A stretch of 64,000 nt of DNA from Clostridiales bacterium UBA7044 (lineage in GTDB: Bacteria; Bacillota; Clostridia; Oscillospirales; Oscillospiraceae), in assembly GCA_002493965.1 (NCBI GenBank), contig DLAP01000022.1, positions 12,343 through 76,342 of the forward strand. The letters are read 5' to 3'. Below, one piece after another: positions 8,864 to 17,031 of this stretch. Both the position numbers and the translations under genes were made by a program. Position 1 is the first letter of the stretch; every line of letters begins with the position of its first letter. Below the pieces are notes generated by a model that worked only from the letters and a program-made list of their open reading frames with translations, was not told the origin of the DNA and searched no databases.

Positions 8864-8954
8864 TGTCATCCCGAGCAAAGTCCAGGGATCTGCCCACTCA
8901 GCCGCTTTCCAGCCGGTAAGATTCCTCCACTCGCTTCGCTCGGTCGGAATGACA
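8864..8954. repeat. Short intergenic inverted-repeat element (MITE/REP-like)
   Basis: About 91 bases with matching inverted ends, TGTCATCCCGAGC and GGTCGGAATGACA (11 of 13 pair). It lies between khpA and rimM, inside the operon. Ends of this TGTCATYCCGA type are known from small dispersed elements in many bacteria. Only one copy is in the window, so copy number cannot be judged here. Confidence 0.6.
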
Positions 8955-9052
8955 TACCTTGGACAGTAAGTCTCCCGTTCCGGGAAGTATTTTTCAATCC
9001 AAAACAGTTCAAAACAAACGAAAAATGCGTGACTTTTGTCACGCATCATCGT

Positions 9053-9283
9053 TTAATCCACGATCTCGACCGTGACCTTCTCGCCAGTGCGCTGGGCTAC
9101 AGTCTTAATAATGGTACGGATCTCTTTGGCGATCCGTCCCTGGCGGCCGATCACCTTGCCCATGTCACCCTCGGCAACACGCAGCTCCAGCACCTTGCCG
9201 TCCTCATTTTCGATTTCGGTAACGGTGACTGCCTCAGGATCATCCACCAGATTCTTTGCCATATACAGCAAAAGTTCTTTCAT
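9053..9283 (-). CDS. khpA: KH-domain RNA-binding protein KhpA
   Basis: A 76-residue KH protein that, with KhpB/EloR, binds RNA and influences cell division and small-RNA function in Firmicutes. The KH core GKVIGRQGRIAKEIRTI at about residues 41-57 contains the GxxG loop. The N-terminal YMAKNLVDDPEAV is typical. It sits in the usual place between rpsP and rimM. Confidence 0.93.
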   Translation of the reverse strand: MKELLLYMAKNLVDDPEAVTVTEIENEDGKVLELRVAEGDMGKVIGRQGRIAKEIRTIIKTVAQRTGEKVTVEIVD

Positions 9284-9305
9284 GTGGCCTGTCTCCTTTG
9301 GGGTC

Positions 9306-9545
9306 TTACAGCACGCCGGCGCTCTTCAGCAGGCCGCGAACGGTATCAGTGGGCTGTGCGCCGTTCTTGATCCAGTTCTGAGCCTTCTCAGCGTCAACAG
9401 TGATGGTAGCGGGCTGGGTCAGGGGATTGTAGGTACCGATCTCCTCAATGCAGCGGCCATCACGGGGAGAACGGGAATCCGCCACAACAATGCGGTAGTA
9501 GGGGTTCTTCTTGGCGCCCATTCTTCTCAGTCTGATTTTCACCAT
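9306..9545 (-). CDS. rpsP: 30S ribosomal protein S16
   Basis: A 79-residue 30S protein needed for assembly. The N-terminus [20 protein letters not shown] is unmistakable. It is a little shorter than the usual 80-90 residues but complete. Its neighbours ffh and khpA are the standard ones. Confidence 0.98.
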   Translation of the reverse strand: MVKIRLRRMGAKKNPYYRIVVADSRSPRDGRCIEEIGTYNPLTQPATITVDAEKAQNWIKNGAQPTDTVRGLLKSAGVL

Positions 9546-9624
9546 GAGAGTTTCACCTCCATAAATTTAATAAATAATCTATATCGCAAAGCAATTTGCT
9601 TAGAGCGAACAACTTCTGCTTCCC

Positions 9625-10977
9625 TTAGAACCCGGGGAAGCCGCCGCCAAAACCGCCCATGCGGCTCATACGCTTCATTTTCTTGCCCACACCGGGGCCG
9701 GAGAACTGCTTCATGAGCTTTCGCATCTGCTCGAAGGACTTGAGCAGACGGTTCACGTCCTCCACCTTTAATCCCGCACCGGCGGCAATCCGTTTCTTCC
9801 GGCTTCCGCCGATGATTTCCGGCTTTTCCCGCTCCTTGGGGGTCATGGAAAGGATGATGGCCTCCGTATGGGCCATGGCTTTGGGATCCAGCTTGACGCC
9901 TTTCAGGTTCGCGCCGCCGGGCATCTGAGAAAGGATCTCCTCCATGGACCCCATGGACTTCATCTGCACCATCTGGTCATAGAAATCCTGTAGAGTAAAC
10001 TTGTTGGACCGGAGTTTTTTCTCCATCTCGGCGGCTTTTTTCTCATCGTAAGCCTTTTCCGCCTTCTCGATGAGAGTCAGCATGTCGCCCATCCCCAAAA
10101 TCCGGTTTGCCATCCGGTCCGGATGGAAGGGCTCGATGTCCTCCAGCTTTTCACCGATACCGGCGAATTTAATGGGTTTTCCGGTGACAGCCCGAACAGA
10201 CAGCGCCGCGCCGCCTCTGGCGTCGCCGTCCAATTTGCTCAGCATGACAGAATCAATATCCAGCCATTCATTGAAGCTTTGGGCAGCATTCACCGCGTCC
10301 TGGCCGGTCATGGCATCCACCACCAGCATGATTTCGTCGGGCTTTACGGCGGCCTTGATGTTCTTCAGCTCGTTCATCAGGGCTTCGTCCACATGGAGCC
10401 GTCCGGCGGTGTCCAGAAACACCATGTCATAGCCCCGCTGACGGGCGTATAGCACCGCCTCCTTGGCGGTTTTTACAGGGTCCTGGGTTCCCTTCTCAAA
10501 GACGGGAATGCCCAGCTTTTCTCCGCAGACCTGCAGCTGTGTGATTGCCGCAGGGCGGTAAATATCGCAGGCCACCAGCAGGGGATTTCTGCCCTGGCGC
10601 TTTTGCAGCCCAGCCAGCTTGCTGCCATTGGTGGTTTTACCCGCGCCCTGGAGGCCCACCAGCATAACCACAGTGGGGCCGTTGGGATTGATATTCAGGT
10701 GCTTGACGCTGCTGCCCATGAGCTTGCACAGCTCCTCGTTGACGATCTTCACGATCATCTGGGCAGGAGTCAGGGATTCCAGCACGTCGGCGCCTACGCA
10801 GCGCTCGGTAACGGATTTCACGAAATCCTTTGTCACCTTGTAGCTGACATCCGCTTCCAGCAGCGCCATGCGGATCTCCCGCATAGCCTCCTTCACATCC
10901 GCTTCTTTCAGGCGTCCCTTGCCCCGAAGCTTCTTGAAGGTGGCGGAAATCTTTTCAGTTAAGCCTTCAAATGCCAT
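9625..10977 (-). CDS. ffh: Signal recognition particle GTPase Ffh
   Basis: A 450-residue SRP54 homologue that binds signal sequences and 4.5S RNA and delivers ribosomes to FtsY. It has the N-domain helices, G1 GLQGAGKTT (about residues 108-116), DTAGR, the TKLDGD-type motif (here SKLDGDARGG), and a Met-rich M domain ending in a Gly/Phe-rich tail. It follows ylxM by 2 bases. Confidence 0.97.
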   Translation of the reverse strand: MAFEGLTEKISATFKKLRGKGRLKEADVKEAMREIRMALLEADVSYKVTKDFVKSVTERCVGADVLESLTPAQMIVKIVNEELCKLMGSSVKHLNINPNGPTVVMLVGLQGAGKTTNGSKLAGLQKRQGRNPLLVACDIYRPAAITQLQVCGEKLGIPVFEKGTQDPVKTAKEAVLYARQRGYDMVFLDTAGRLHVDEALMNELKNIKAAVKPDEIMLVVDAMTGQDAVNAAQSFNEWLDIDSVMLSKLDGDARGGAALSVRAVTGKPIKFAGIGEKLEDIEPFHPDRMANRILGMGDMLTLIEKAEKAYDEKKAAEMEKKLRSNKFTLQDFYDQMVQMKSMGSMEEILSQMPGGANLKGVKLDPKAMAHTEAIILSMTPKEREKPEIIGGSRKKRIAAGAGLKVEDVNRLLKSFEQMRKLMKQFSGPGVGKKMKRMSRMGGFGGGFPGF

Positions 10978-10979
10978 AG

Positions 10980-11324
10980 CTACTCCTTAAGCGCGTTCGC
11001 AGCGGCTTTGATCCGCTGAGAAATGGTGCCTGCCTCCCGATTGGACAGCTTGTCCAGTTCCTCCGCCGCGTCCAGGATTTCCCGGACAGCCCCACGAACT
11101 GCCCTGTCCCGCCGAACAGCGCCAATATTTTCTTCCATCCGGCGAAGGAGGGCTTCCGTCCTGACCAGGTTATCATACACCGCCTGGCGGCTGACCCCCT
11201 GGGCTTCGGCGATCTCCCCCAGGGACAGGTCCTGATTATAGCGCATATCGAAGCATTCCTTCTGCTTCTCGGTGAGCATACCGCCGTAGTAGTCCAGCAG
11301 CAGCGCCATTTCCAGTGCGTCCAT
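10980..11324 (-). CDS. ylxM: YlxM-type helix-turn-helix protein
   Basis: A 114-residue protein of the YlxM/p13 family, encoded upstream of ffh in most Firmicutes. In streptococci the homologue binds small cytoplasmic RNA and tunes SRP GTPase activity. The helix-turn-helix is in LGEIAEAQGVSRQAVYDNLV at residues 36-55, preceded by LTEKQKECFDMRYNQD, which resembles sigma-70 region 4. It is the first gene after a consensus promoter. Confidence 0.9.
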   Translation of the reverse strand: MDALEMALLLDYYGGMLTEKQKECFDMRYNQDLSLGEIAEAQGVSRQAVYDNLVRTEALLRRMEENIGAVRRDRAVRGAVREILDAAEELDKLSNREAGTISQRIKAAANALKE

Positions 11325-11368
11325 CCGGTGTCTCCCCCTGTCAAGGCTTTGTCCTTGAAGCCTTGGGT

Positions 11369-11397
11369 ATTATAACATACCACCTGGCCAGTGTCAA
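11369..11397 (-). promoter_or_regulatory. Consensus promoter of the ylxM-ffh operon
   Basis: On the minus strand TTGACA (11392-11397), 17 bases, then TATAAT (11369-11374): both hexamers match the sigma-A consensus exactly. It lies 45 bases before the ylxM start. Confidence 0.93.
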
Positions 11398-11422
11398 GTA
11401 TTTTTCCTGCACAGGGGAAAAT

Positions 11423-12061
11423 TTATAGGGAATACCACCGGGACCGCTCCCCGGTTTTCAGGAAACCCAGCCGTTCATACAACCGGATGGCTCTTTCATT
11501 GGTGGACGCCACCTCCAGAGTCATGGGATCCCCCTCCACCAGGGACATGAGGGTGTGCATCACCGTCTCTCCCTTTCCCTTTTCCGCTGCCACAGCCAGG
11601 AGTTCACAGTCGTTAAGCCATCCGATACCCAGGAGTTTTCCCTCCCGATGGACGAAGTAGGCCCCGGGCTTTTCAAGGATCGCTTTGTCGTCCCGGGCTT
11701 CCAATGTCGCGGCATTGTCAATGCCTGTCATCCGTTCATTATAATATTCCCGCCACCGCTGCGCCGTGGCCTCCGTCACCGGAAACAGACAAGCGAGCTT
11801 CTCCCGGTCTACCCAGGCTGTGGCCTGCATTTGCAGCACGGCGGTGTGCAGCGGGTAACGCGCCAGCCCCTCATGTCCCGTAGCGTAGATCTTCTCTGCT
11901 CCCGCCGCCCGGCAGAAATCCACGCACTCCCGGAGATGGGCATCGAAGCCCTCGGGCTGTGCCTCCCGGATGGTGATGTAGGCTGTTTTTCGGTAAGGGA
12001 TCTCCTTCAGCACCAGGCTGGAAACCCCGTTTTCTGTTGTAAAAAACGGAAAACTCTGCAT
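11423..12061 (-). CDS. GNAT-family N-acetyltransferase
   Basis: A 212-residue acetyl-CoA-dependent acyltransferase of unknown substrate. The C-terminal half ends in MTLEVASTNERAIRLYERLG near residue 187, the standard GNAT ending. The first 25 residues of the longer in-frame reading are excluded because AAAGGAGG precedes the ATG at 12061. The region before about residue 110 is unlike typical GNATs and may be a separate N-terminal domain. Confidence 0.8.
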   Translation of the reverse strand: MQSFPFFTTENGVSSLVLKEIPYRKTAYITIREAQPEGFDAHLRECVDFCRAAGAEKIYATGHEGLARYPLHTAVLQMQATAWVDREKLACLFPVTEATAQRWREYYNERMTGIDNAATLEARDDKAILEKPGAYFVHREGKLLGIGWLNDCELLAVAAEKGKGETVMHTLMSLVEGDPMTLEVASTNERAIRLYERLGFLKTGERSRWYSL

Positions 12062-12238
12062 AGTTTCCCCCTCCTTTTCCCTTAGGATAGCATCTTTACG
12101 AATATTCCGCAAGGCTTTTTCCCAAATTCTCCCCATTTTCTTTGTGCAAAATCACAGGAAACTACCGGTCCTGTTCCACAGAAAATTTCATCATCCCACA
12201 AACATTTTATGAAAATAGCCAAAGTGGCCGATTTCGTG

Positions 12239-12266
12239 TTGATTTCCGGATTTTTTCGTGTATAAT
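12239..12266 (+). promoter_or_regulatory. Promoter of the 76-residue protein gene
   Basis: TTGATT (12239-12244), 16 bases, TATAAT (12261-12266), about 39 bases before the ATG at 12305 with an AAGGAGG site between. Confidence 0.8.
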
Positions 12267-12304
12267 TACCGTCATAGCAATCAACCGGAAAGGAGGACAA
12301 CATC

Positions 12305-12535
12305 ATGAAGAAGATCATCTGTAAGAAGGAGTATGACACCGAGACCGCTACTCTGATCAAGAAGTACACCTGCGGCAATCTGGGCGATCCCACCGGCTAT
12401 GAGGAAGATCTGTTCCAGACCCCCGAGGGCCTGTACTTCCTGTACGGCGTTGGCGGCGAAAGCTCCCTCTATCCCACCGAGGACATCAAGCGTATGGCCA
12501 AGGGTAAGGTCAACGAGTGGATCGAGAATCACTAA
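12305..12535 (+). CDS. Small conserved-looking acidic protein, unknown function
   Basis: A 76-residue soluble protein, with its own promoter, an AAAGGAGG site and a terminator, so a well-defined single-gene unit. It starts MKKIICKKEYDTETATLIKK. It has two Cys residues (6 and 23), a Gly/Asp-rich middle and a helical end (KGKVNEWIENH). I do not recognise the family. It has high use of frequent codons, as in well-expressed genes, which is an impression rather than a computed value. Confidence 0.75.
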   Translation: MKKIICKKEYDTETATLIKKYTCGNLGDPTGYEEDLFQTPEGLYFLYGVGGESSLYPTEDIKRMAKGKVNEWIENH

Positions 12536-12545
12536 TCGCATACAT

Positions 12546-12576
12546 AAAACGGGCCTGCTTTTCGCAGGCTCGTTTT
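12546..12576 (+). terminator. Rho-independent terminator
   Basis: AAAACGGGCCTGC / GCAGGCTCGTTTT with a 5-base loop, followed by a T-rich run, 10 bases after the stop of the 76-residue gene. Confidence 0.9.
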
Positions 12577-12659
12577 TCTTTTTCGGAAACAACGCCCGAT
12601 CCCTTGACAACTGTGATATGCTAAAAGGTAGATAATGAAAGTGTTTGGGACTGAACAAT

Positions 12660-13553
12660 ATGAAAAAGATTTTACCCTTTCTCCTGCTTTTCTCCTTCCT
12701 GCTGACCGCCTGCGGGCAGCCAGGGCCTCCCGCTCAGGTTGCCGCCACCACCCTGCCCGTGTATGACTTCACCGTCCGGCTGTGCCAGGGGACAGGCATT
12801 ACCGTCACCCGGCTGGTGACGGAGCAGGTGTCCTGCCTTCACGACTATTCCCTGAATGTCCGACAGGTAAAGGCCGCCGAGGCGGCGGAGCTGGTGGTGA
12901 TTTCCGGGGCCGGGCTGGAAAATTTTCTGGGTGACATTCTGGAAGACCGCCCCATCGTGGACGCTTCCCAGGGCATCGATCTGTTGTGCGGTGAGGAAGA
13001 ACACCATCACGAGGGGCACCACCATGAGGGGCACCACCATGACGTGGATCCCCACATCTGGCTCTCCCCGTTGGATGCTAAAATCATGGCAGGAAATATC
13101 TGCGAGGGCTTAATCGGGCAGTACCCGAAGCACGCGGATACCTTCCGGGAAAACCTTACCTCCCTTCGAGCAGATCTGGACACGCTGTATGACTACGGCT
13201 GCGGCAGCCTTTCCGACCTTCGCTGCCGGGATCTGATCACCTTCCACGACGGCTTTTCCTATTTTGCAAGCTGCTTTGATCTGACGATTGTAGAGGCGGT
13301 GGAAGAGGAATCCGGTCGGGAAGCCTCCGCCCAGGAACTGATTCAGCTGATCCGGGAGACGGAAGAACACAACCTGCCTGCCATTTTCACGGAGAAAAAC
13401 GGCAGCGTATCCGCCGCCCAGATCATTTCTCGGGAAACGAGCTGCGGCGTCTATTGCCTGGACATGGCCATGTCAGGAGACGGCTGCCCGGGAGACAGCT
13501 ACTTTGAAGCCATGTATCAAAATATCAACACCGTTCGGGAGGCACTGCAATGA
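12660..13553 (+). CDS. znuA: Zinc ABC transporter, substrate-binding lipoprotein
   Basis: A 297-residue lipoprotein that captures zinc outside the membrane. The signal MKKILPFLLLFSFLLTACG carries the LTAC lipobox, with Cys19 the lipidated residue. A His-rich loop with GHHHE repeats lies near residues 115-131, directly before DPHIWLSP, the metal-site histidine motif. Further ligands are likely the FHDGFSYF histidine and the ENGS-region glutamate. The ATG at 12660 is chosen over an upstream TTG. It overlaps znuC by 4 bases. Confidence 0.93.
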   Translation: MKKILPFLLLFSFLLTACGQPGPPAQVAATTLPVYDFTVRLCQGTGITVTRLVTEQVSCLHDYSLNVRQVKAAEAAELVVISGAGLENFLGDILEDRPIVDASQGIDLLCGEEEHHHEGHHHEGHHHDVDPHIWLSPLDAKIMAGNICEGLIGQYPKHADTFRENLTSLRADLDTLYDYGCGSLSDLRCRDLITFHDGFSYFASCFDLTIVEAVEEESGREASAQELIQLIRETEEHNLPAIFTEKNGSVSAAQIISRETSCGVYCLDMAMSGDGCPGDSYFEAMYQNINTVREALQ

Positions 13554-14302
13554 ATCTGCATTATCAAGACGGCTCCTGCGGCCATTCCTGCTGCCTTCGG
13601 GTGGAGCATCTGGGCGTCCGCATCGGCACGGAACAAATTTTGACGGACGTGAATCTCCATGTCCACTGCGGCCAGATGGTGGCCCTCATCGGCCCCAACG
13701 GTGCGGGCAAGTCCACCCTTTTGAAGGCCATCCTGGGTCAGCGGGAATACGACGGCGTCATTGCTTTTACAGAGCCGGGCCAGCGAAGCAAAAAGCCCCT
13801 CATCGGCTATGTACCTCAAAGCCCCGCCTTTGATCCCAGTGACCCGGTATCCGTTTCCGACCTGTTTGCCTGCTGCATGAGCAAGCGCCCCGCCTTTTTA
13901 GGGCTGGGAAAAGCCATGCGTCAGACGGTATTGGAGTGCCTGGAGCGGGTTCACGGGGAAGCCCTGATCGATAAGCGGGTGGGCACCCTGTCCGGCGGAG
14001 AATTACAGCGGGTACTGCTGGCCCTGGCACTGGAGCCGATCCCCAATATTCTGATTCTGGACGAGCCTCTGTCCGGCGTGGACGTGGAGGGCATGACCAT
14101 GCTGATGGATATGCTGGACGAGATCCGGCACAATTATGACCTGTCCATTCTCATGACCACTCACGACTTTTCCCTTCTTCCCAAGTACGCAGACCTGGCC
14201 GTGCTCATTGACCGGGGCATCCGCATCCAGGGCAGCCCGGAAATGGTGCTGTCGTCTCCGGAGTTCAACCAGGTTTTCCACATGAAAGGAGGGGCACTAT
14301 GA
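13550..14302 (+). CDS. znuC: Zinc ABC transporter ATP-binding protein
   Basis: A 250-residue ATPase. Walker A is GPNGAGKST (about residues 48-56), signature LSGGELQRV near 146, Walker B ILILDEPLSG near 166 and the switch histidine in MTTHDFS. An unusual His/Cys-bearing N-terminus (NLHYQDGSCGHSCC) precedes the ABC core and might bind metal; that is inference. The ATGA overlaps on both sides couple the operon. Confidence 0.94.
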   Translation: MNLHYQDGSCGHSCCLRVEHLGVRIGTEQILTDVNLHVHCGQMVALIGPNGAGKSTLLKAILGQREYDGVIAFTEPGQRSKKPLIGYVPQSPAFDPSDPVSVSDLFACCMSKRPAFLGLGKAMRQTVLECLERVHGEALIDKRVGTLSGGELQRVLLALALEPIPNILILDEPLSGVDVEGMTMLMDMLDEIRHNYDLSILMTTHDFSLLPKYADLAVLIDRGIRIQGSPEMVLSSPEFNQVFHMKGGAL

Positions 14303-15138
14303 GCCTTTGGTACGGATTTTGCAATCTGCTTCCCTTTGAAATGCTCCACTGGACGTTCATGCGCAACGCCCTCCTGGCGCTGCTGCTGATGGGGCCGCTC
14401 TTCGGCCTTCTCTCTACCATGATCGTCACCGGCCGCATGAGCTTCTTCTCTGACGCTTTGGGCCACTCCGCCTTTACCGGCATTGCCATCGGCGCTATCT
14501 GCGGCATGGCGGCCCCCACCTGGGCGGCGGTAGGCTTCAGCGTCGCCTTCGCCCTCCTGTTCTCCTGGGTGCGAAGCCGCAGCAATCAGGCGGCGGACAC
14601 CCTGATCGGCGTTTTTTCCAGTAGCGCCGTGGCTCTGGGCATTTTCGTCGCTACCCTGGGCGGCGGAAGCTTCACCAAATACAATCAGTATCTCATCGGC
14701 GATGTGCTTTCTGTATCTCCTGGGGAAATCGGCGTTCTGGCCCTCACGCTGCTGGCCGTCCTGGTCTTCTGGGGCTTTTTTGCCAACCGGCTGACCCTGA
14801 CCGCCATTCATCCCCAGCTGGCCTCCTCCCGGGGCATTCCCGTGGGGCTTTCTCAGACCCTGTTTACCGTAGCCATTGCCGTGGTCGTGACCCTGAGCAT
14901 TTCCAGCGTGGGTCTGCTGATCCTCAATTCTCTGCTGGTACTGCCTGCCGCTGCCGCCCGGAATGTAGCCCGGAATCTGCGGCAGTATCACATCTGCTCC
15001 GTGGTCTTCGCTTTGGCTGCAGGGATCGGCGGCCTGACGGTTTCCTACTATTTAGGCTGCTCCGCCGGAGCCGCCATCAGTCTGCTTCTGGCCCTTGTGT
15101 TCGTGATTACCTTCTGCCTGCGGAAAAAGAGGGCCTGA
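14299..15138 (+). CDS. znuB: Zinc ABC transporter permease
   Basis: A 279-residue permease of the ABC-3 family with about eight hydrophobic segments. The MSFFSDALGHSAFTGIAIG stretch at about residues 48-66 is the family signature that contacts the ATPase. No Zur-box could be recognised upstream of znuA, so regulation is not resolved. The next gene, trmO, starts one base after the stop. Confidence 0.94.
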   Translation: MSLWYGFCNLLPFEMLHWTFMRNALLALLLMGPLFGLLSTMIVTGRMSFFSDALGHSAFTGIAIGAICGMAAPTWAAVGFSVAFALLFSWVRSRSNQAADTLIGVFSSSAVALGIFVATLGGGSFTKYNQYLIGDVLSVSPGEIGVLALTLLAVLVFWGFFANRLTLTAIHPQLASSRGIPVGLSQTLFTVAIAVVVTLSISSVGLLILNSLLVLPAAAARNVARNLRQYHICSVVFALAAGIGGLTVSYYLGCSAGAAISLLLALVFVITFCLRKKRA

Positions 15139-15139
15139 T

Positions 15140-15820
15140 ATGAAAGCAACGATTCAGGCCATCGCCCATATGCGAAGCGACTTCCCCACCAAGTTTGGCA
15201 TTCCCCGCCAAAGCGGACTGGTAGAGGAGCTTCGGTCCACCATCGTATTTGAACCGGAATACCGGAATCCTGACGCTCTCCGGGGCATTGAAGACTTCTC
15301 TCACCTGTGGCTCATCTGGCAGTTCTCCGAGGCGGTGCGGCAGGGCTGGTCCCCCACGGTGCGCCCGCCCAGACTGGGCGGAAACACCCGCATGGGCGTG
15401 TTTGCCACCCGCTCCCCCTTCCGCCCCAATAACCTAGGGCTGTCCAGCGTCCGTCTCCTGGGGGTGGAGCGCACGGAAGAGTACGGAACCGTCCTCCATG
15501 TAGGCGGCGCGGACCTGATGGACGGCACACCCATCTTTGATATCAAACCCTACATTCCCTACGGGGACTGCCACCCCGGCGCCACCGGCGGCTTTACCGA
15601 TCAGGCAAAGGACTTTCTCCTGGAAGTGGATTTTTCCCCTGCCCTTTTGGGAAAGCTCCCGGAAGAGAAACAGGAAGCCGCCCTGGGCGTTTTATCCCAT
15701 GATCCCCGGCCTTCCTACCAGCGAGATCCCAAACGGGTCTACGGACTGACCTTCGCCGGATTTGACATTCGCTTTACGGTGCGGGAAAACAAATTAACGG
15801 TGGTGGAAGTAAACGCGTAA
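15140..15820 (+). CDS. TsaA/TrmO-type tRNA t6A37 methyltransferase
   Basis: A 226-residue protein of the TrmO (VirR/YaeB) family, which N6-methylates t6A37 in threonine tRNAs using SAM. The pattern PTKFGIPRQSGLVEEL, ending the N-terminal part, and GIEDFSHLWLIWQFSE (about residues 50-65), NTRMGVFATRSPFRPN and DGTPIFDIKPYIPY are all diagnostic. It is placed as the last gene of the znu operon, a link that is positional rather than functional. Confidence 0.9.
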   Translation: MKATIQAIAHMRSDFPTKFGIPRQSGLVEELRSTIVFEPEYRNPDALRGIEDFSHLWLIWQFSEAVRQGWSPTVRPPRLGGNTRMGVFATRSPFRPNNLGLSSVRLLGVERTEEYGTVLHVGGADLMDGTPIFDIKPYIPYGDCHPGATGGFTDQAKDFLLEVDFSPALLGKLPEEKQEAALGVLSHDPRPSYQRDPKRVYGLTFAGFDIRFTVRENKLTVVEVNA

Positions 15821-15863
15821 CCCCCGCCGCTGGCCAAACCTGTTTTTGAAAAGGAGACAGTAA

Positions 15864-16322
15864 ATGGAAATTGCGCTTGCCGGACATCAGGATCTTGACG
15901 ATTGGATGATGCTTGTCAGCAAGGTAAAGGACCGCTTTCCCGGACTGGAAACCCATCAGGCCATGGTTGAACACAGGCGTACGGTTCTGACATTCATCCG
16001 CAAAGATTCCGCGATCTGTGCCAAAAGTGAGGGAAAGCTTGTTGGAACCTTGCTGTTTTCAAAAGAAGTAAGCCAGCTCTGTTTTTTAGCGGTTGATCCC
16101 GATTACCGCAGACAGCATATTGCGGAAAACATGGTTTCCTACATGCTCACGCTTCTGCCTTCGCAGCAGGATGTTACCGTCACCACATACCGTGCAGATG
16201 TTCCGGAAGGCATTGCCGCAAGAGCATTCTATCAGCATTTTGGCTTTGTGGAAGGCAGGCTGACAGAAGAATTTGGAAGTCCTGTTCAGGAATTTGTTTT
16301 AAAACGGTGCATTCCCCATTAA
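15864..16322 (+). CDS. GNAT-family N-acetyltransferase
   Basis: A 152-residue single-domain GNAT. The acetyl-CoA loop is in LAVDPDYRRQHIAENMV near residues 73-90, and EGIAARAFYQHFGFVE near residue 113 forms the C-terminal motif. AAAAGGAGA precedes the ATG. Substrate unknown. Codon use looks more AT-rich than the neighbours, a hint of a different origin but not measured. Confidence 0.83.
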   Translation: MEIALAGHQDLDDWMMLVSKVKDRFPGLETHQAMVEHRRTVLTFIRKDSAICAKSEGKLVGTLLFSKEVSQLCFLAVDPDYRRQHIAENMVSYMLTLLPSQQDVTVTTYRADVPEGIAARAFYQHFGFVEGRLTEEFGSPVQEFVLKRCIPH

Positions 16323-16417
16323 AGGTACAGCAGTCATTTCCCGTCCTTCAAAAGTGGAAAGGCGCAAAAGCATGATTTTGATTTCTCTATGGCTTGCAAT
16401 TTCTTCTATCCGGTGCT

Positions 16418-16582
16418 AAGGCAGCACCCCACAATGGGGCAAGAGCTTTCGACGAGAGATTTTACCCCAGACGAAAGTCCCCAAAGTGCGGGAATACTGG
16501 ATGTATTTCCCACTTTGGGGACTGCGCGGATGGGGCAAAAGATCCGTCGAAAGCCGCCGCTCCCATTGTGCGGTGTTGCCCT
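16418..16582. repeat. 165-base imperfect inverted repeat (large hairpin)
   Basis: Three blocks pair across a centre near 16500: AGGCAGCACCCCACAATGGG with CCCATTGTGCGGTGTTGCCC; CTTTCGACGAGAGATTTTA with CAAAAGATCCGTCGAAAG; AGTCCCCAAAGTGCGGGAA with TTTCCCACTTTGGGGACT. The loop is about 6 bases. It does not end in a T run and carries no ORF. It could be a MITE-type insertion or a structured RNA. Confidence 0.75.
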
Positions 16583-16616
16583 AAAATAGAATAAACAGAC
16601 ACAGAAGGAGAAAAAC

Positions 16617-16967
16617 ATGGAAAAGCTATCCAAAACCGCCATCATCTCATTGGGAATCAGCCTGCTTTCCCTGGCACTTTTTATTTCCGTTTTTTATAAT
16701 TTCAACCTGCTCATTCCCTGGATCATCGTCAGCATCGTGGCAGCCTTCTTCCCCTTCTATTCCAAGTACCGCCGCATGAGAAGCGGAACCCGGGGAAAGG
16801 GGCTGGAGATTGCCGCCTTTGTCATCGGTATGTTTGCGCTTTACTTTATCCTTTTCTTCGGAGTCGGGCTCCAATCCATCCTTTTGGATATTGTAATTCT
16901 CATTATCTGCCTTCTTTATTGGAAGCTGTTCAACAAGGTCACGCCCAAGGACAGCGATATGGAATAG
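16617..16967 (+). CDS. Small integral membrane protein, unknown function
   Basis: A 116-residue protein with three to four hydrophobic stretches (about residues 8-25, 31-47, 64-81 and 84-103) and a basic loop with KYRRMRSGTRGKG between the second and third. AGAAGGAGA precedes the ATG. It is a single-gene unit with its own terminator. I do not recognise the family and no function can be given. Confidence 0.75.
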   Translation: MEKLSKTAIISLGISLLSLALFISVFYNFNLLIPWIIVSIVAAFFPFYSKYRRMRSGTRGKGLEIAAFVIGMFALYFILFFGVGLQSILLDIVILIICLLYWKLFNKVTPKDSDME

Positions 16968-16970
16968 AAA

Positions 16971-17002
16971 AGAGACACGGTTTCGTCCGTGTCTCTCTTT
17001 TT
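16971..17002 (+). terminator. Rho-independent terminator
   Basis: AGAGACACGG / CCGTGTCTCT with a 6-base TTTCGT loop and a following T6 run, directly after the membrane protein gene. It also lies at the end of the convergent S51 peptidase gene. Confidence 0.93.
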
Positions 17003-17031
17003 TGCAGATTGGTCCCATCGGAAATGCGGAA

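Noticed and set aside
8792..9049. N-terminal extension of RimM
   Set aside because: Passes through the 91-base repeat and lacks a ribosome binding site; the ATG at 8791 is the family start.
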